Numbered from the stretch's first letter, positions 1 through 7,687 are shown. The stretch: DNA of 64,000 bases from Hyphomicrobiales bacterium (GCA_900471815.1 UICE01000003.1:767558-831557), one strand, 5' to 3'. Program-made: numbers and translations. The notes: a model not told the origin generated them from the sequence alone.

Positions 1-246
1 GCCTCATTGCTGAATTATTCGTACATGATCAATCAGCACGTGGCGAACGTTGGCGCATCTGCCAAGTCTGTGGTCTTCGGTGACTTCAGCAAGTATGCAG
101 TTCGCCGCGTGAAGGAGCTCACTACGAAACGCTTGGTGGAACGCTACGCTGATTTCCATCAGGTCGGTTTCATTGGCTTTGCCCGATTCGACGGCGAACT
201 ACTCGATGCTGCAGCCGTAAAGACTCTGACCCACCCTGCCAGCTAA
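1..246 (+). CDS. Phage major capsid protein, HK97 family (C-terminal fragment)
   Basis: The last 81 codons of a gene that starts outside the window; the frame is open from base 1. The fragment reads like the end of HK97-fold major capsid proteins: a stretch around VVFGDFSKYAVRR (surface or E-loop side strand), then KRLVERYADFHQVGF and FIGFARFDGELLD, a pattern shared by phage and gene transfer agent capsids. The protein assembles into the icosahedral head. Position directly upstream of head-tail connector genes agrees with this. Anything about the N-terminal delta domain or protease cannot be judged from this fragment. Confidence 0.85.
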   Translation, partial: ASLLNYSYMINQHVANVGASAKSVVFGDFSKYAVRRVKELTTKRLVERYADFHQVGFIGFARFDGELLDAAAVKTLTHPAS

Positions 247-255
247 TTGCAAAAT

Positions 256-283
256 GCCGCCTCGGTCATTTGAACGGGGCGGC
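256..283 (+). terminator. Hairpin after the capsid gene
   Basis: GCCGCCTC (256-263) pairs with GGGGCGGC (276-283), with one G-U pair, around a 12-base loop just after the capsid stop codon. No T-run follows, so it is more likely an attenuator or mRNA-stabilising hairpin than a full terminator. Confidence 0.35.
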
Positions 284-301
284 CTAACATTGAGGGGCTT
301 C

Positions 302-481
302 ATGAAAGTCAAAGTTACTACAAGCCTTTCCGGCGATGGCTTCGATTATCAATGCGGACAAATCGTTGAGTTAGACGAATTCAAAGCTGCAGTTGGCACT
401 GGTTATGAGAATCTCAGCATTTCTCACGTGGATACGAAGGTTGAGCGCGCTGTGAAATTGGCCGTTAAGGAAATACGATGA
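302..481 (+). CDS. Small phage protein between capsid and connector
   Basis: A 59-residue protein of unknown function. An in-frame ATG exists at 254, but the start at 302 is preferred because GAGGGG lies 5 bases upstream and the 254 start would fall on the capsid-gene hairpin. Residues 1-25 are likely beta strands (MKVKVTTSLSGDGFDYQCGQ), followed by a Glu/Lys-rich helix. Small genes at this place in alphaproteobacterial phages often encode capsid-associated or head-tail spacer proteins, but no family can be named. Its stop overlaps the next start (ATGA), showing translational coupling. Confidence 0.6.
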   Translation: MKVKVTTSLSGDGFDYQCGQIVELDEFKAAVGTGYENLSISHVDTKVERAVKLAVKEIR

Positions 482-1053
482 TGAATCCGTGGTCGCGCCT
501 AGCACTAGTTACCGCGGCCACAACTCCGGTTGTGACGCTTGAAGAAGCCAAAAAGCAAAGTCGCATCTACCACGATGACGAAGATAGCCAAATTCCTCTA
601 TACGTCGCTGCGGCGACAGCATTTATAGAGGGCCCACATGGGATTGGCGTTGCGCTGCGACCGCAGACTTGGCGCCTGTCATTAGACGGGTTTCCTTGTC
701 ACATCACAGTTCCACTCGGTCCAGTTACTGAAATTACGAGTATCTCATACATTGATGATGCGGGTGCCCCCGTAAATTTGGATAGTTGGCGCGCTGATTT
801 GGATGCGCAGCCTCTTCGTATTTGGCCAGCCAAAGATACTTCATGGCCATCATCGACCTGTGAGCCTGGCTCAGTAAAGGTTGTGTTTAAGTGTGGATAC
901 GAAACAGTGCCAGCCGATCTTAAGGCCGTAGTACTTTTGCTTTCGGCGCACCTCTACGAGAATAGAGAAGCATCGAGCGACGTGGAATACCACAACTTGC
1001 CGTTCGCCGTTCAAGCAATTCTTGACCGCCACCGAGTAGGAAGATTCGCCTGA
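478..1053 (+). CDS. Head-tail connector protein, phiE125 gp8 / HK97 gp6-like
   Basis: 191 residues. The N-terminus has the LALVTAATTPVVTLEEAKKQ pattern, followed by YHDDEDSQIPLYVAAATAFIE and a LRPQTWRLSLDGFP strand, which is typical of the phiE125 gp8 connector family in phages and gene transfer agents. A C-terminal alpha-helix (DLKAVVLLLSAHLYENRE) is also characteristic. It forms the ring between portal and head-closure protein. The start overlaps the upstream stop; two consecutive ATG codons (478 and 481) are possible. It shares one base with the following gene. Confidence 0.85.
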   Translation: MMNPWSRLALVTAATTPVVTLEEAKKQSRIYHDDEDSQIPLYVAAATAFIEGPHGIGVALRPQTWRLSLDGFPCHITVPLGPVTEITSISYIDDAGAPVNLDSWRADLDAQPLRIWPAKDTSWPSSTCEPGSVKVVFKCGYETVPADLKAVVLLLSAHLYENREASSDVEYHNLPFAVQAILDRHRVGRFA

Positions 1054-1250
1054 TGGCTTGGGTAAAATTTAGACAAGATTGGGATTGGCGCTTGCCATCC
1101 AGCACGACAGCTTACAAAGCGGGCTGGTCAGGCAACATCACGCGAGATTGCGAATCCCTAGCAATCGCCGCTGGCGCAGCGGTCAGCATTAAGACGCCTC
1201 GTAAAGGCGAGGAGCCTGAAGATGGCGAGCAAAAAACCAACGGCGGGTGA
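1053..1250 (+). CDS. Small phage head-tail region protein
   Basis: 65 residues, beginning MAWVKFRQDWDWRLPSSTTA with a Trp-rich N-terminus that predicts short beta strands, then a helix and a charged tail (PRKGEEPEDGEQK). The ATG overlaps the connector stop by one base (TGATG) and the 3' end overlaps the head-closure gene by 29 bp. Similar small Trp-containing proteins occur between connector and closure genes in rhizobial phages. Function is unknown; a structural or assembly role is inferred only from position. Confidence 0.6.
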   Translation: MAWVKFRQDWDWRLPSSTTAYKAGWSGNITRDCESLAIAAGAAVSIKTPRKGEEPEDGEQKTNGG

Positions 1251-1596
1251 GTTGCGTGGGCTATTTAGCTTTCAGCAGAGGGGGGCTGGAAATGATGGCT
1301 TCCCTGGATCGCCAGATATCCCCGGAACTGGGCCAATGACCGAAGTGTTCAAGTCTGCTGGAAGACTAACGCCTATGCGCGGCGGCGAGGGGATCACGGC
1401 AGGTAGATTGGAAGGAAGGCAACCTTATTTCCTAACATTCCGCAGCCATACTCTGGCCAGAACCATTGATACAAGTTGGCAAGTTGTTGACGTGCGAAAC
1501 AACAACAAGGTCTATCACGTCAAATCACCAATCTCCGATGCCGATATGCACAACCAGTGGTTGGACATGCTCGTGCAAGAAGGTGGCGTTGAATAA
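1222..1596 (+). CDS. Phage head closure / head-tail adaptor protein
   Basis: 124 residues, the usual length for SPP1 gp16-type head closure proteins. The core motif ending in LTFRSHTLARTIDTSW, then WQVVDVRNNNKVYHVKSP, matches the family pattern of an R-x-x-x-I strand followed by a strand with an F/Y-x-V turn. The protein seals the connector after DNA packaging and docks the tail. The ATG at 1222 follows GAGGAGCCTGAAG. The gene overlaps its upstream neighbour by 29 bp and its TAA abuts the next ATG. Confidence 0.8.
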   Translation: MASKKPTAGELRGLFSFQQRGAGNDGFPGSPDIPGTGPMTEVFKSAGRLTPMRGGEGITAGRLEGRQPYFLTFRSHTLARTIDTSWQVVDVRNNNKVYHVKSPISDADMHNQWLDMLVQEGGVE

Positions 1597-2067
1597 ATGG
1601 CTATAGGCGCAAAGATAATCGGCCTAGCTAAGTTAAACCGAAAACTAAAGCGTATGCCTATAATAGCAAAAGAGACTATTCGAGCGGCTATGGAGGCTGC
1701 GGCCAACGAAATAGTGCAGTTGATGAAATCTCTTGTCCCTGAAGTGAGCGGAGACCTAAAGGACAGCATAGGCTGGACTTGGGGCAAAAGACCAAAATAC
1801 TCACAGGTTATAGCTGTTGCACAATCTAAGTTGGCCGATGATCTAACGCTGACTATTTTCGTCGGCAATTCCAAAGTTCGATATGCTCACCTTATAGAAT
1901 TCGGTACTGCACCACATATTAACGGTGGACTTTTTGCCGGTACGGAACATCCAGGAACAGCAAAACAACCCTTCTTTTTTGTCTCTTATCGAGCCAAGAA
2001 AAAGGAAGCGCAGCGCAAAATCCGCCAAGCCATCAAGAAGGCCGCACTACAGGTGGCGCAAGGATAA
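1597..2067 (+). CDS. HK97-gp10-family tail completion protein
   Basis: 156 residues. Long N-terminal helices (LAKLNRKLKRMPIIAKETIR, AAANEIVQLMKSLVP) are followed by SGDLKDSIGW, and later by YAHLIEFGTAPH and the Pro-Phe-Phe-Phe turn at KQPFFFVSYRAKK. This order of signatures is diagnostic of HK97 gp10 proteins, which act at the head-tail interface during tail completion. The C-terminus is very basic. The start codon directly follows the head-closure stop with no spacer, so translation is probably coupled. Confidence 0.85.
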   Translation: MAIGAKIIGLAKLNRKLKRMPIIAKETIRAAMEAAANEIVQLMKSLVPEVSGDLKDSIGWTWGKRPKYSQVIAVAQSKLADDLTLTIFVGNSKVRYAHLIEFGTAPHINGGLFAGTEHPGTAKQPFFFVSYRAKKKEAQRKIRQAIKKAALQVAQG

Positions 2068-2070
2068 CCA

Positions 2071-2490
2071 ATGGACCCAAGAGTAGAAGTATTGGGCGCC
2101 ATACTGGCTCGCCTTCGCACTACTGCGTCAATAACAGCTTTAGTCGGAACCAGAATATACGACAATCCACCCACCTCACCAGTGCCAACAAGTCCGTACA
2201 TTTCTATGGGTGCCAGTGACGCGATCAGCGATGATTACGATTGTATAGACGGATACGAGATAACATTTCAAATTGATGTCTGGAGTTGGGGTGCAAACGA
2301 CGCGCACTCTTCGGCTCAATGCAGCAAGATAGCGCACGCCATCAAGAAGGCGCTACACAACGAAGATTTGCCAATAACCACCAATGCTCTGGTTGCTGTT
2401 CGGCACAACACGACACGCTATCTGCGTAGCGATGATGATCAAGTTAACCATGCAGCTGTTTCCGTAACGGCAATCGCTGAAGAGCCGTAG
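2071..2490 (+). CDS. DUF3168 tail completion / tail terminator protein
   Basis: 139 residues. Features typical of DUF3168: an N-terminal helix (EVLGAILARLRT), an LVGTRIYDNPP turn, a YISMGASDAISDD strand-loop, and the central QIDVWSW strand followed by helix CSKIAHAIKKALH. Members form the tail terminator ring that caps the tail tube and binds the head connector. It follows the HK97-gp10 gene by 3 bp and is followed by a clear terminator-like hairpin, so it closes the connector gene block. Confidence 0.85.
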   Translation: MDPRVEVLGAILARLRTTASITALVGTRIYDNPPTSPVPTSPYISMGASDAISDDYDCIDGYEITFQIDVWSWGANDAHSSAQCSKIAHAIKKALHNEDLPITTNALVAVRHNTTRYLRSDDDQVNHAAVSVTAIAEEP

Positions 2491-2524
2491 GCTCAAAAAC
2501 ACCACAAAAAAATCCACCACACAT

Positions 2525-2547
2525 GGCCGCCACTGAGCGGCCTTTTT
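2525..2547 (+). terminator. Hairpin with T-run before the tail tube gene
   Basis: GGCCGC (2525-2530) pairs perfectly with GCGGCC (2537-2542) around a 6-base loop, followed by TTTTT. It lies between the connector block and the abundantly needed tail tube gene, suggesting partial termination or transcript processing at this boundary. Confidence 0.75.
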
Positions 2548-2569
2548 CATATCGAAAGGCCACTAATCA

Positions 2570-3016
2570 ATGGCACAGCCAGTTACAATCAAAGGCGGCA
2601 AAGTCCGTGTGCTAATCGGGAACGATGCTACTCCGATCGTCTACGCAGCACTCTGCGGCTTTACCAGTCGCTCAATCACATTCACCAAAGGTCTTGAAGA
2701 GGTTAACATTCCAGACTGCGCGGATCCAGACAAGGTAGACTGGGTTGGGCGCGATGCAACTAGTCTTTCGATGTCGGTATCTGGCGAAGGTGTTCTGGCT
2801 TCCGAATCTGTCGATACTTGGCTCGACTCTTGGCACAGCATTGACTCGGCTCCAGTGAAGGTCGAAATCGACTTTCCGGCTAAAACGATCGTCTATACTG
2901 GCTCCATGCAGGTTGAGACACTCGAGGTTGGAGCACCTAACGGTCAGCGCGTAACGCTCAATGTTTCGATGCAGTCTGACGGCGAGATGGTCCGCGTAAC
3001 GACGCCGACTCCATAA
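2570..3016 (+). CDS. Phage major tail (tube) protein
   Basis: 148 residues, rich in predicted beta strands and short for a tube protein. The N-terminus KGGKVRVLIGNDATPIVYAA and the IPDCADPDKVDW segment resemble the GTA and rhizobial-phage tail tube family. It polymerises as hexameric rings around the tape measure protein. The position is directly before the tail chaperone pair, as in HK97-like gene order. The stop overlaps the next ATG by one base (TAATG). Confidence 0.8.
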   Translation: MAQPVTIKGGKVRVLIGNDATPIVYAALCGFTSRSITFTKGLEEVNIPDCADPDKVDWVGRDATSLSMSVSGEGVLASESVDTWLDSWHSIDSAPVKVEIDFPAKTIVYTGSMQVETLEVGAPNGQRVTLNVSMQSDGEMVRVTTPTP

Positions 3017-3399
3017 TGAGTAGAGACGCATCTATAGAACTCGACTTCGGAGACGGGACTTATCAGTTCCGTCTGGGTTGGGGCGAGCTAGTCAAAGTCC
3101 AAGAAGCTTGTAACGCTGGTCCATATGTCGTCCTGCAACGGCTCGCTAGCGGCACATGGGAAATGGATGACATAAAAGAAGTTATCCGTTGGGCTCTTAT
3201 CGGCGGAAAGACAGAGCCCGCAAAGGCGCTGAGGCTCGTTCGAACCTTTGTAGAAGAGCGCCCACCAGTGGAGTCGCTGCTCATTGCAAAGGTGGTGCTA
3301 TCCGCTGGATTGATGGGGGCGCCTGAGGAGGAATTGGGAAAAGACCAGGCGGCAAGTCCAGAGGTGACCAACTCGACGATCTCCCCAACGGAAGATTGA
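3016..3399 (+). CDS. Tail assembly chaperone, gene transfer agent gp10-like
   Basis: 127 residues. The pattern of an N-terminal LDFGDGTYQFRLGWGELVK strand pair followed by a helix (EACNAGPYVVLQRLASG) and DIKEVIRWALIGG is that of the GTA-gp10 (phage TAC-11) family of tail assembly chaperones. These coat the tape measure protein during tail tube polymerisation. The C-terminal 25 residues are acidic and probably disordered. The downstream partner overlaps its stop by four bases, as in other chaperone pairs of this type. Confidence 0.8.
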   Translation: MSRDASIELDFGDGTYQFRLGWGELVKVQEACNAGPYVVLQRLASGTWEMDDIKEVIRWALIGGKTEPAKALRLVRTFVEERPPVESLLIAKVVLSAGLMGAPEEELGKDQAASPEVTNSTISPTED

Positions 3400-3587
3400 G
3401 GCTTGCCGCAATTTACGGCAATGGCGCGGTCTTGGGATTTAGTCCTCAGCAGGTCAACGAAATGTCTATGTGGCAGTTCATGGCTGCACTTGACGGATAC
3501 GTTACTGCCCATTCGGCAGATGACGGCAAGTCTCTTACCAAAGACGAGGAAGACGATCTTTGGGAAATGATCGTCGAGGCGAGTTAG
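3396..3587 (+). CDS. Second tail assembly chaperone protein, GTA gp10.1-like
   Basis: 63 residues, acidic and helical (FSPQQVNEMSMWQFMAALDG, KDEEDDLWEMIVEAS). The Met-Ser-x-x-Glu-Phe-like motif with Trp is common in the small second chaperone of alphaproteobacterial phages and GTAs. The best start is TTG at 3396, overlapping the TGA of the first chaperone (TTGA). I see no obvious slippery heptamer, so reinitiation is more likely than the -1 frameshift known from lambda G/GT, but a frameshift product cannot be excluded. Confidence 0.7.
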   Translation: MRLAAIYGNGAVLGFSPQQVNEMSMWQFMAALDGYVTAHSADDGKSLTKDEEDDLWEMIVEAS

Positions 3588-3842
3588 TTATTTCCACATT
3601 CCATTGTCGGCTGGTTTTATGTGTCCATCGAAGTCCCTGCCGATGATCATCATGGGCAGGGCAGCCAACGATGCAAAGACACCGACAAATACGACTGCCA
3701 AGTACGGGATAGGGTCTACAGGCTGCCTAGCCAAGATAGAGGACCACATCATCCAATAAGCCACACCGCCAACGAATGGCCCAATAAACAACAGGGTGAT
3801 TCCCCATCGGCCGCAAGTTGTAAAATTCTGCGTGATTTTCAT
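3588..3842 (-). CDS. Two-TM membrane protein, candidate moron
   Basis: 84 residues, encoded against the direction of the tail operon between chaperone and tape measure genes. Two clear membrane spans are visible at about residues 13-33 and 47-67 (WGITLLFIGPFVGGVAYWMM; YLAVVFVGVFASLAALPMMI), followed by a polar tail. GGGGAAG lies 5-6 bases upstream of the ATG, and promoter-like hexamers are found further upstream. The stop codon touches that of the convergent chaperone gene. An independently expressed inserted gene is a typical lysogenic-conversion (moron) layout; superinfection exclusion is one possible role, but no family was recognised. Confidence 0.65.
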   Translation of the reverse strand: MKITQNFTTCGRWGITLLFIGPFVGGVAYWMMWSSILARQPVDPIPYLAVVFVGVFASLAALPMMIIGRDFDGHIKPADNGMWK

Positions 3843-3869
3843 CGAACTTCCCCGCCCGTACTGCCCGCA

Positions 3870-3899
3870 TTTTTATCAGGATACCACTGCAAATGGCAA
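3870..3899 (-). promoter_or_regulatory. Possible promoter of the minus-strand membrane gene
   Basis: On the minus strand TTGCCA (3894-3899) is followed after 18 bases by TAAAAA (3870-3875), about 28 bases before the ATG at 3842 and a GGGGAA ribosome site. The match is moderate. It overlaps the start of the tape measure gene. Confidence 0.35.
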
Positions 3900-6355
3900 C
3901 AGATATCGAGAGGCTGGTTGTCCAGCTTAGTGCTGACTTCAAATCTTTCGAAAAAAGTCTTGCCCGCGCCAATGGCGTTACCAACAAACAATTCCAGTCT
4001 ATCGAGCGTCGCGCGCGCCAGATGAATAAAAACCTGGATGGCATATTTGCAAGATCGTTCAGTGGACTTGCTGCACCATTTACTGGCTTGGGTGCAGCTC
4101 TGGGTGTTAGGGAAATTGCTGGCTATGCAGACGCATGGACTGAGGCAGGAAATAAGATCAGGGCCGCTGCTACATCAGCCGGCGTCCAGGCGCGTTCGCT
4201 TGACTCACTAAAAGACGGAGCCAATGAGGCGAGAACCGCTCTGGGCGATTACGTCGACCTCTACGCGCGACTAATTCGGTCAGCATCTGGAGTCGCCAAG
4301 TCTGAGGCAGAGATTGCCAGTGCCACCAACATCGTTTCCAAGGCGTTCAAGGCCGGTGGAGCATCGGCTGCAGAGCAAGCATCTGGAATTCTTCAGTTGG
4401 GGCAGGCGCTGGGCTCGGGCGTGCTACAGGGAGATGAGTTGCGCTCTCTTCGTGAGAATGCACCTATTTTAGCGCAGGCTATAGCGAATGAATTTGGAGT
4501 AACAATTGCTGGACTGAAAGACCTTGGCGCTGAAGGGAAGCTAACAAGCGATCGTGTATTCAAAGCAATACTTGGCGCACAAAAACCTATTGAAGCGCAG
4601 TTCGCAGCCACTAACGCGACAATCAAAGATTCCATTACTCAGATCAACAATGAGTTCATTGCCTACATTGGTAATGCGGATTCTTCGGCGGGTGCTAGCC
4701 GCGGACTGGTTGATGCACTGCAAGGTCTTGCAGATAACTTTGGCACCGTTGCTGATGGCGTTGTGCAGTTCTCAACTGTACTGATTTCTGCCCTCACAGG
4801 CCGCGCCATTGCTGGTGCAGTGGCTGGTTTGGGTAATGCTGTAATAGCTCTTGGCGCCTTCCTTACGGCTATGCGTACAGGCACGCTGGTTGCCGCTGGA
4901 TTTACCGCGGCGCTGGGACCAATAGGGCTTTTGGCAGGCGCAGCTGCTGCTGCAATTTACCTTTTTGCCGACAGGCAGAGTTATGCTGAGAAATCAGCAG
5001 ATGCACATCAGAAAGCACTGAAGGAACTTAGGTTTCAGATCGAAAACGTTGACTACGCCAATGGCGAAGCTGTCACTTCGACCAGACAAAAGATTGACGC
5101 AGACATCAAGGCTGCTGAAGTCGCACTTACCAGAGCTAAGGCCGAGAGAGAGTTGGCTGCATCCTTTGCCAAGGATGAAATCTCGCCAGGGATGCAGAAC
5201 TATCCTGCGCCAGAGGCATCTCAGGCTGATCAGGATGCATTCGTTAACGACAATCCAATGGTCAAAGACCGGCAGGCTGTCATTGACCAAGTGACTAAGC
5301 AGGTTGAAGACCTCAAGAGGTCCCAAAAAGACTTTGAGGATTACGCATCAGGAAAGAAAAAGCCAGTACGCGAAGGCGAAACTAATACTACTGGTTTTGG
5401 TGGTGGCTCAGGCGCATTGCCGGAAGATGACAAATCTAAAAAGTCAAAAAAAGAGCGACTTAACGAGTATGAGCGCGAAACCAAACAGATAACCGATAGA
5501 ACCGCTGCTCTTGTTGCGGAAACGGAAGCTCAGAGAGGCGTCAATCCTCTTATCGATGATTTTGGTTATGCGGTTGAGAAGGCCCGCGCACAGCAGGACT
5601 TGCTGAATGCTGCCCAATCGGCTGGTGTGGAAATAACCCCACAGCTTCGGCAAGAGATTTCTGCCACTGCCGAACAGTTCGCTTTGGCAACGGTTGAGGC
5701 GGGTAGGCTTGCCGAAAGTCAAGACAAGATAAAGCAAAAAGCCGAAGAGATGGCTGATTTCCAAAAGGATCTTACGCGAGGAATCGTTGACGGATTCATT
5801 GAAGGAAAGGACGCGGCAGACATCTTCGCTGATGCCTTGGGCAAGATTGGTGACAAGCTTCTAGACCTTGCGTTTGATGGGCTATTCAATACCAAGGCGA
5901 GTGGTGGACAGGGTTTTAGTTTCCTCAGACTTCTTGGTCTCAAGGATGGTGGACCAGTAAAGCGCTTGGCAGGCGGTGGTGGTGTAAGTGGCCCGGGTGG
6001 ACCCCGTGGCGACAAAATACCCGCCATGCTTTCCGATGGTGAGTTTGTGGTAAACGCTGCGGCTACCAAACGTAATCGTCAGTTGCTGGAAGCATTGAAT
6101 TCTGGCGGCATGCTGAAATTGGCTAATGGTGGCATGGCAAATATGCGCGCACCAAACATGCCTCGACTGCAAGCTCCAGCAAATAGCAACAGCGGTCCAG
6201 TATTAAATTACAACCCCACGATTGATGCACGCGGCGCATCCGCAGAGGCCGTATCGCGACTTGAGTTGGCATTAGCCAAGGATAGAGCCTCGTTCGAGGC
6301 GAACACTATCAAAGCCATCCGTAAAGCCAATAAGACAAATACGAAACTGAAATAG
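3893..6355 (+). CDS. Phage tail tape measure protein
   Basis: 820 residues. The N-terminus (IERLVVQLSADFKSFEKSLA) and the following block with SLRENAPILAQAIANEFGV are typical of the tape measure domain. A long hydrophobic stretch at about residues 290-358 may be the membrane-inserting part used in DNA ejection. Residues about 370-640 are charged and coiled-coil-like. Near the C-terminus (about 702-724) sits the Gly-rich signature GDKIPAMLSDGEFVVNAAA, widespread at tape measure C-termini. Its length should set tail length. The ATG at 3893 follows the opposing moron promoter. Confidence 0.92.
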   Translation: MATDIERLVVQLSADFKSFEKSLARANGVTNKQFQSIERRARQMNKNLDGIFARSFSGLAAPFTGLGAALGVREIAGYADAWTEAGNKIRAAATSAGVQARSLDSLKDGANEARTALGDYVDLYARLIRSASGVAKSEAEIASATNIVSKAFKAGGASAAEQASGILQLGQALGSGVLQGDELRSLRENAPILAQAIANEFGVTIAGLKDLGAEGKLTSDRVFKAILGAQKPIEAQFAATNATIKDSITQINNEFIAYIGNADSSAGASRGLVDALQGLADNFGTVADGVVQFSTVLISALTGRAIAGAVAGLGNAVIALGAFLTAMRTGTLVAAGFTAALGPIGLLAGAAAAAIYLFADRQSYAEKSADAHQKALKELRFQIENVDYANGEAVTSTRQKIDADIKAAEVALTRAKAERELAASFAKDEISPGMQNYPAPEASQADQDAFVNDNPMVKDRQAVIDQVTKQVEDLKRSQKDFEDYASGKKKPVREGETNTTGFGGGSGALPEDDKSKKSKKERLNEYERETKQITDRTAALVAETEAQRGVNPLIDDFGYAVEKARAQQDLLNAAQSAGVEITPQLRQEISATAEQFALATVEAGRLAESQDKIKQKAEEMADFQKDLTRGIVDGFIEGKDAADIFADALGKIGDKLLDLAFDGLFNTKASGGQGFSFLRLLGLKDGGPVKRLAGGGGVSGPGGPRGDKIPAMLSDGEFVVNAAATKRNRQLLEALNSGGMLKLANGGMANMRAPNMPRLQAPANSNSGPVLNYNPTIDARGASAEAVSRLELALAKDRASFEANTIKAIRKANKTNTKLK

Positions 6356-6364
6356 GGAAATAGC

Positions 6365-7471
6365 ATGGCAATCACGTTTCCCTATGATCTCCTTACTGAC
6401 TTCCCAGGCTGGTCGACAGAATTCGACCTCTTCTGGCGACAGGAACAAAGCCGCGCAGCGGGTGGACGCACGTTCGTAAAGGACATGGGTTCACCGCTGT
6501 GGGCTGCGACATACCAGTCGACAAGCCTAAAGCCAAACGAGCTGGATTACTGGCGCGCACGATTCAAGTCTCTTGAGAACGGGTTTAACCAGTTCTACGG
6601 CAGGCCTAAGTCGCGCTGCTACCCTATGGCATATCCGGGTGGAAATTACTTCGGAACTGATGTTTTTACGAACGTCTTGTCGAATCCTGGCTTTGAAACA
6701 GGCGTACTGACACCTTGGGTGCCATCCGCAGGCGTAACATCGTATAACACCGGCGCTCATTCTGGCACCTATTGCATGCTTATGGACAAGGGTGCGTCAG
6801 GCATCGGTGCGGGAACGCAGCGAGAGGCGTGGCAACTTCTTGATGGCATAGTTGCTGGTAAGCAATATCGCGTTTCAGCATGGATAGTCGGTGTCGGTGC
6901 AGCAGCAGCCGGTGCCTACGTCAACGTACAGTGGCGTAACGCCGCCAACGGAATAATCTCAACATCGAATGCCGTGGTGAATGCTGGCTACACAACCACA
7001 TGGGCGCAAGTTGCGGCAAACGTAACTGCTCCAGCCTTGGCAACACGAGCTTTAGTCTATGTCGTCCTAGCCACCACTGGATCGCAGCAATATATGCTTG
7101 TCGATGATGTTTCATTCGCTAGATACGAGACGTTCACTGGCCTTAATGCACAAGTGAATGCCATCAACGCCAACCGCAAAGCAATCTCTCTAAAGGGGCT
7201 TGTTGGCGGATATACCGGCAGCGTTGGCGACTATATCCAGATAGGCAGTAACCTGCACCAAGTACTTGAGCCATTCACGGCTAACACTGCTGGTGTGTCG
7301 GGCGAGTTTGAAATCAGGCCACACCTTTGGCCTGCATCCGCAGTCAATGACACAGTTGCTGTTACGCGGCCCTCGGCGTTGATGACAATGGTGCCTGGTA
7401 GTTTTAGCAGCACGGCAGAGCTTTCGACTGGCCGAGGCGTAATTACGTTTCAGGCTATTGAGAGTAGGTAA
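6365..7471 (+). CDS. Distal tail protein with inserted carbohydrate-binding-like domain
   Basis: 368 residues. The outer parts (1-100 and 256-368) look like a DUF2460-like or distal tail protein: WSTEFDLFWRQEQSRAAGG at the N-terminus and TELSTGRGVITFQAIESR-like beta strands at the end. Residues about 101-255 form a separate jelly-roll-type module starting NVLSNPGFETGVLTPW and ending MLVDDVSFARYE, which is the pattern of CBM4/9-like carbohydrate-binding domains. It probably sits at the tail tip and gives first contact with surface polysaccharide. AGGGAAA precedes the ATG. It directly follows the tape measure gene, as Dit genes do. Confidence 0.75.
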   Translation: MAITFPYDLLTDFPGWSTEFDLFWRQEQSRAAGGRTFVKDMGSPLWAATYQSTSLKPNELDYWRARFKSLENGFNQFYGRPKSRCYPMAYPGGNYFGTDVFTNVLSNPGFETGVLTPWVPSAGVTSYNTGAHSGTYCMLMDKGASGIGAGTQREAWQLLDGIVAGKQYRVSAWIVGVGAAAAGAYVNVQWRNAANGIISTSNAVVNAGYTTTWAQVAANVTAPALATRALVYVVLATTGSQQYMLVDDVSFARYETFTGLNAQVNAINANRKAISLKGLVGGYTGSVGDYIQIGSNLHQVLEPFTANTAGVSGEFEIRPHLWPASAVNDTVAVTRPSALMTMVPGSFSSTAELSTGRGVITFQAIESR

Positions 7472-7595
7472 GGGCTAAATTGTAAACCGTGGGTTTACTT
7501 ATTCGACAATCTTTAAAGTCTGGGGCTCTGCGCGGGTTGATCGCCGCATGCATCCTCGTCTCGCCAGCAGCGCGAATGCTGCTGTGCATCCATTC
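7472..7595 (+). other. Intergenic leader with two hairpins before a tRNA-like gene
   Basis: This otherwise gene-tight operon has a gap here. GTAAACC (7482-7488) pairs with GGTTTAC (7492-7498) and is followed by TTATT, a weak terminator. CAGCAGC (7565-7571) pairs with GCTGCTG (7578-7584) 11 bases before the tRNA-like gene. Both are perfect 7-bp stems. Confidence 0.5.
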
Positions 7596-7670
7596 GTCTG
7601 TGTAGCTTAGCGGCCAAAGCATCGGTCTCCAAAACCGTGATCGCAGGTTCGAGTCCTGCCACATTCGCCA
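7596..7670 (+). tRNA. tRNA-Trp (CCA)-like, phage-borne
   Basis: A cloverleaf can be drawn: D-stem GCTT/AAGC with GG in its loop, anticodon loop CTCCAAA (anticodon CCA, Trp), T-stem GCAGG/CCTGC with loop TTCGAGT, and an encoded CCA end. The acceptor stem has two mismatches (positions 2 and 3) and the anticodon stem one (outermost pair). The anticodon arm resembles tRNA-Trp. It may be a functional phage tRNA or a decaying one. It lies in the 216-bp gap between two tail genes, only 17 bp before the next ATG, and in the same direction. Confidence 0.7.
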
Positions 7671-7687
7671 TTTCCCCCGGAGTCACA

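Noticed and set aside
3621-4025. 134-codon plus-strand frame overlapping the tape measure start
   Set aside because: It lies antisense to the two-TM moron, which has a better ribosome site and clear membrane segments, and it overlaps the tape measure start in another frame.
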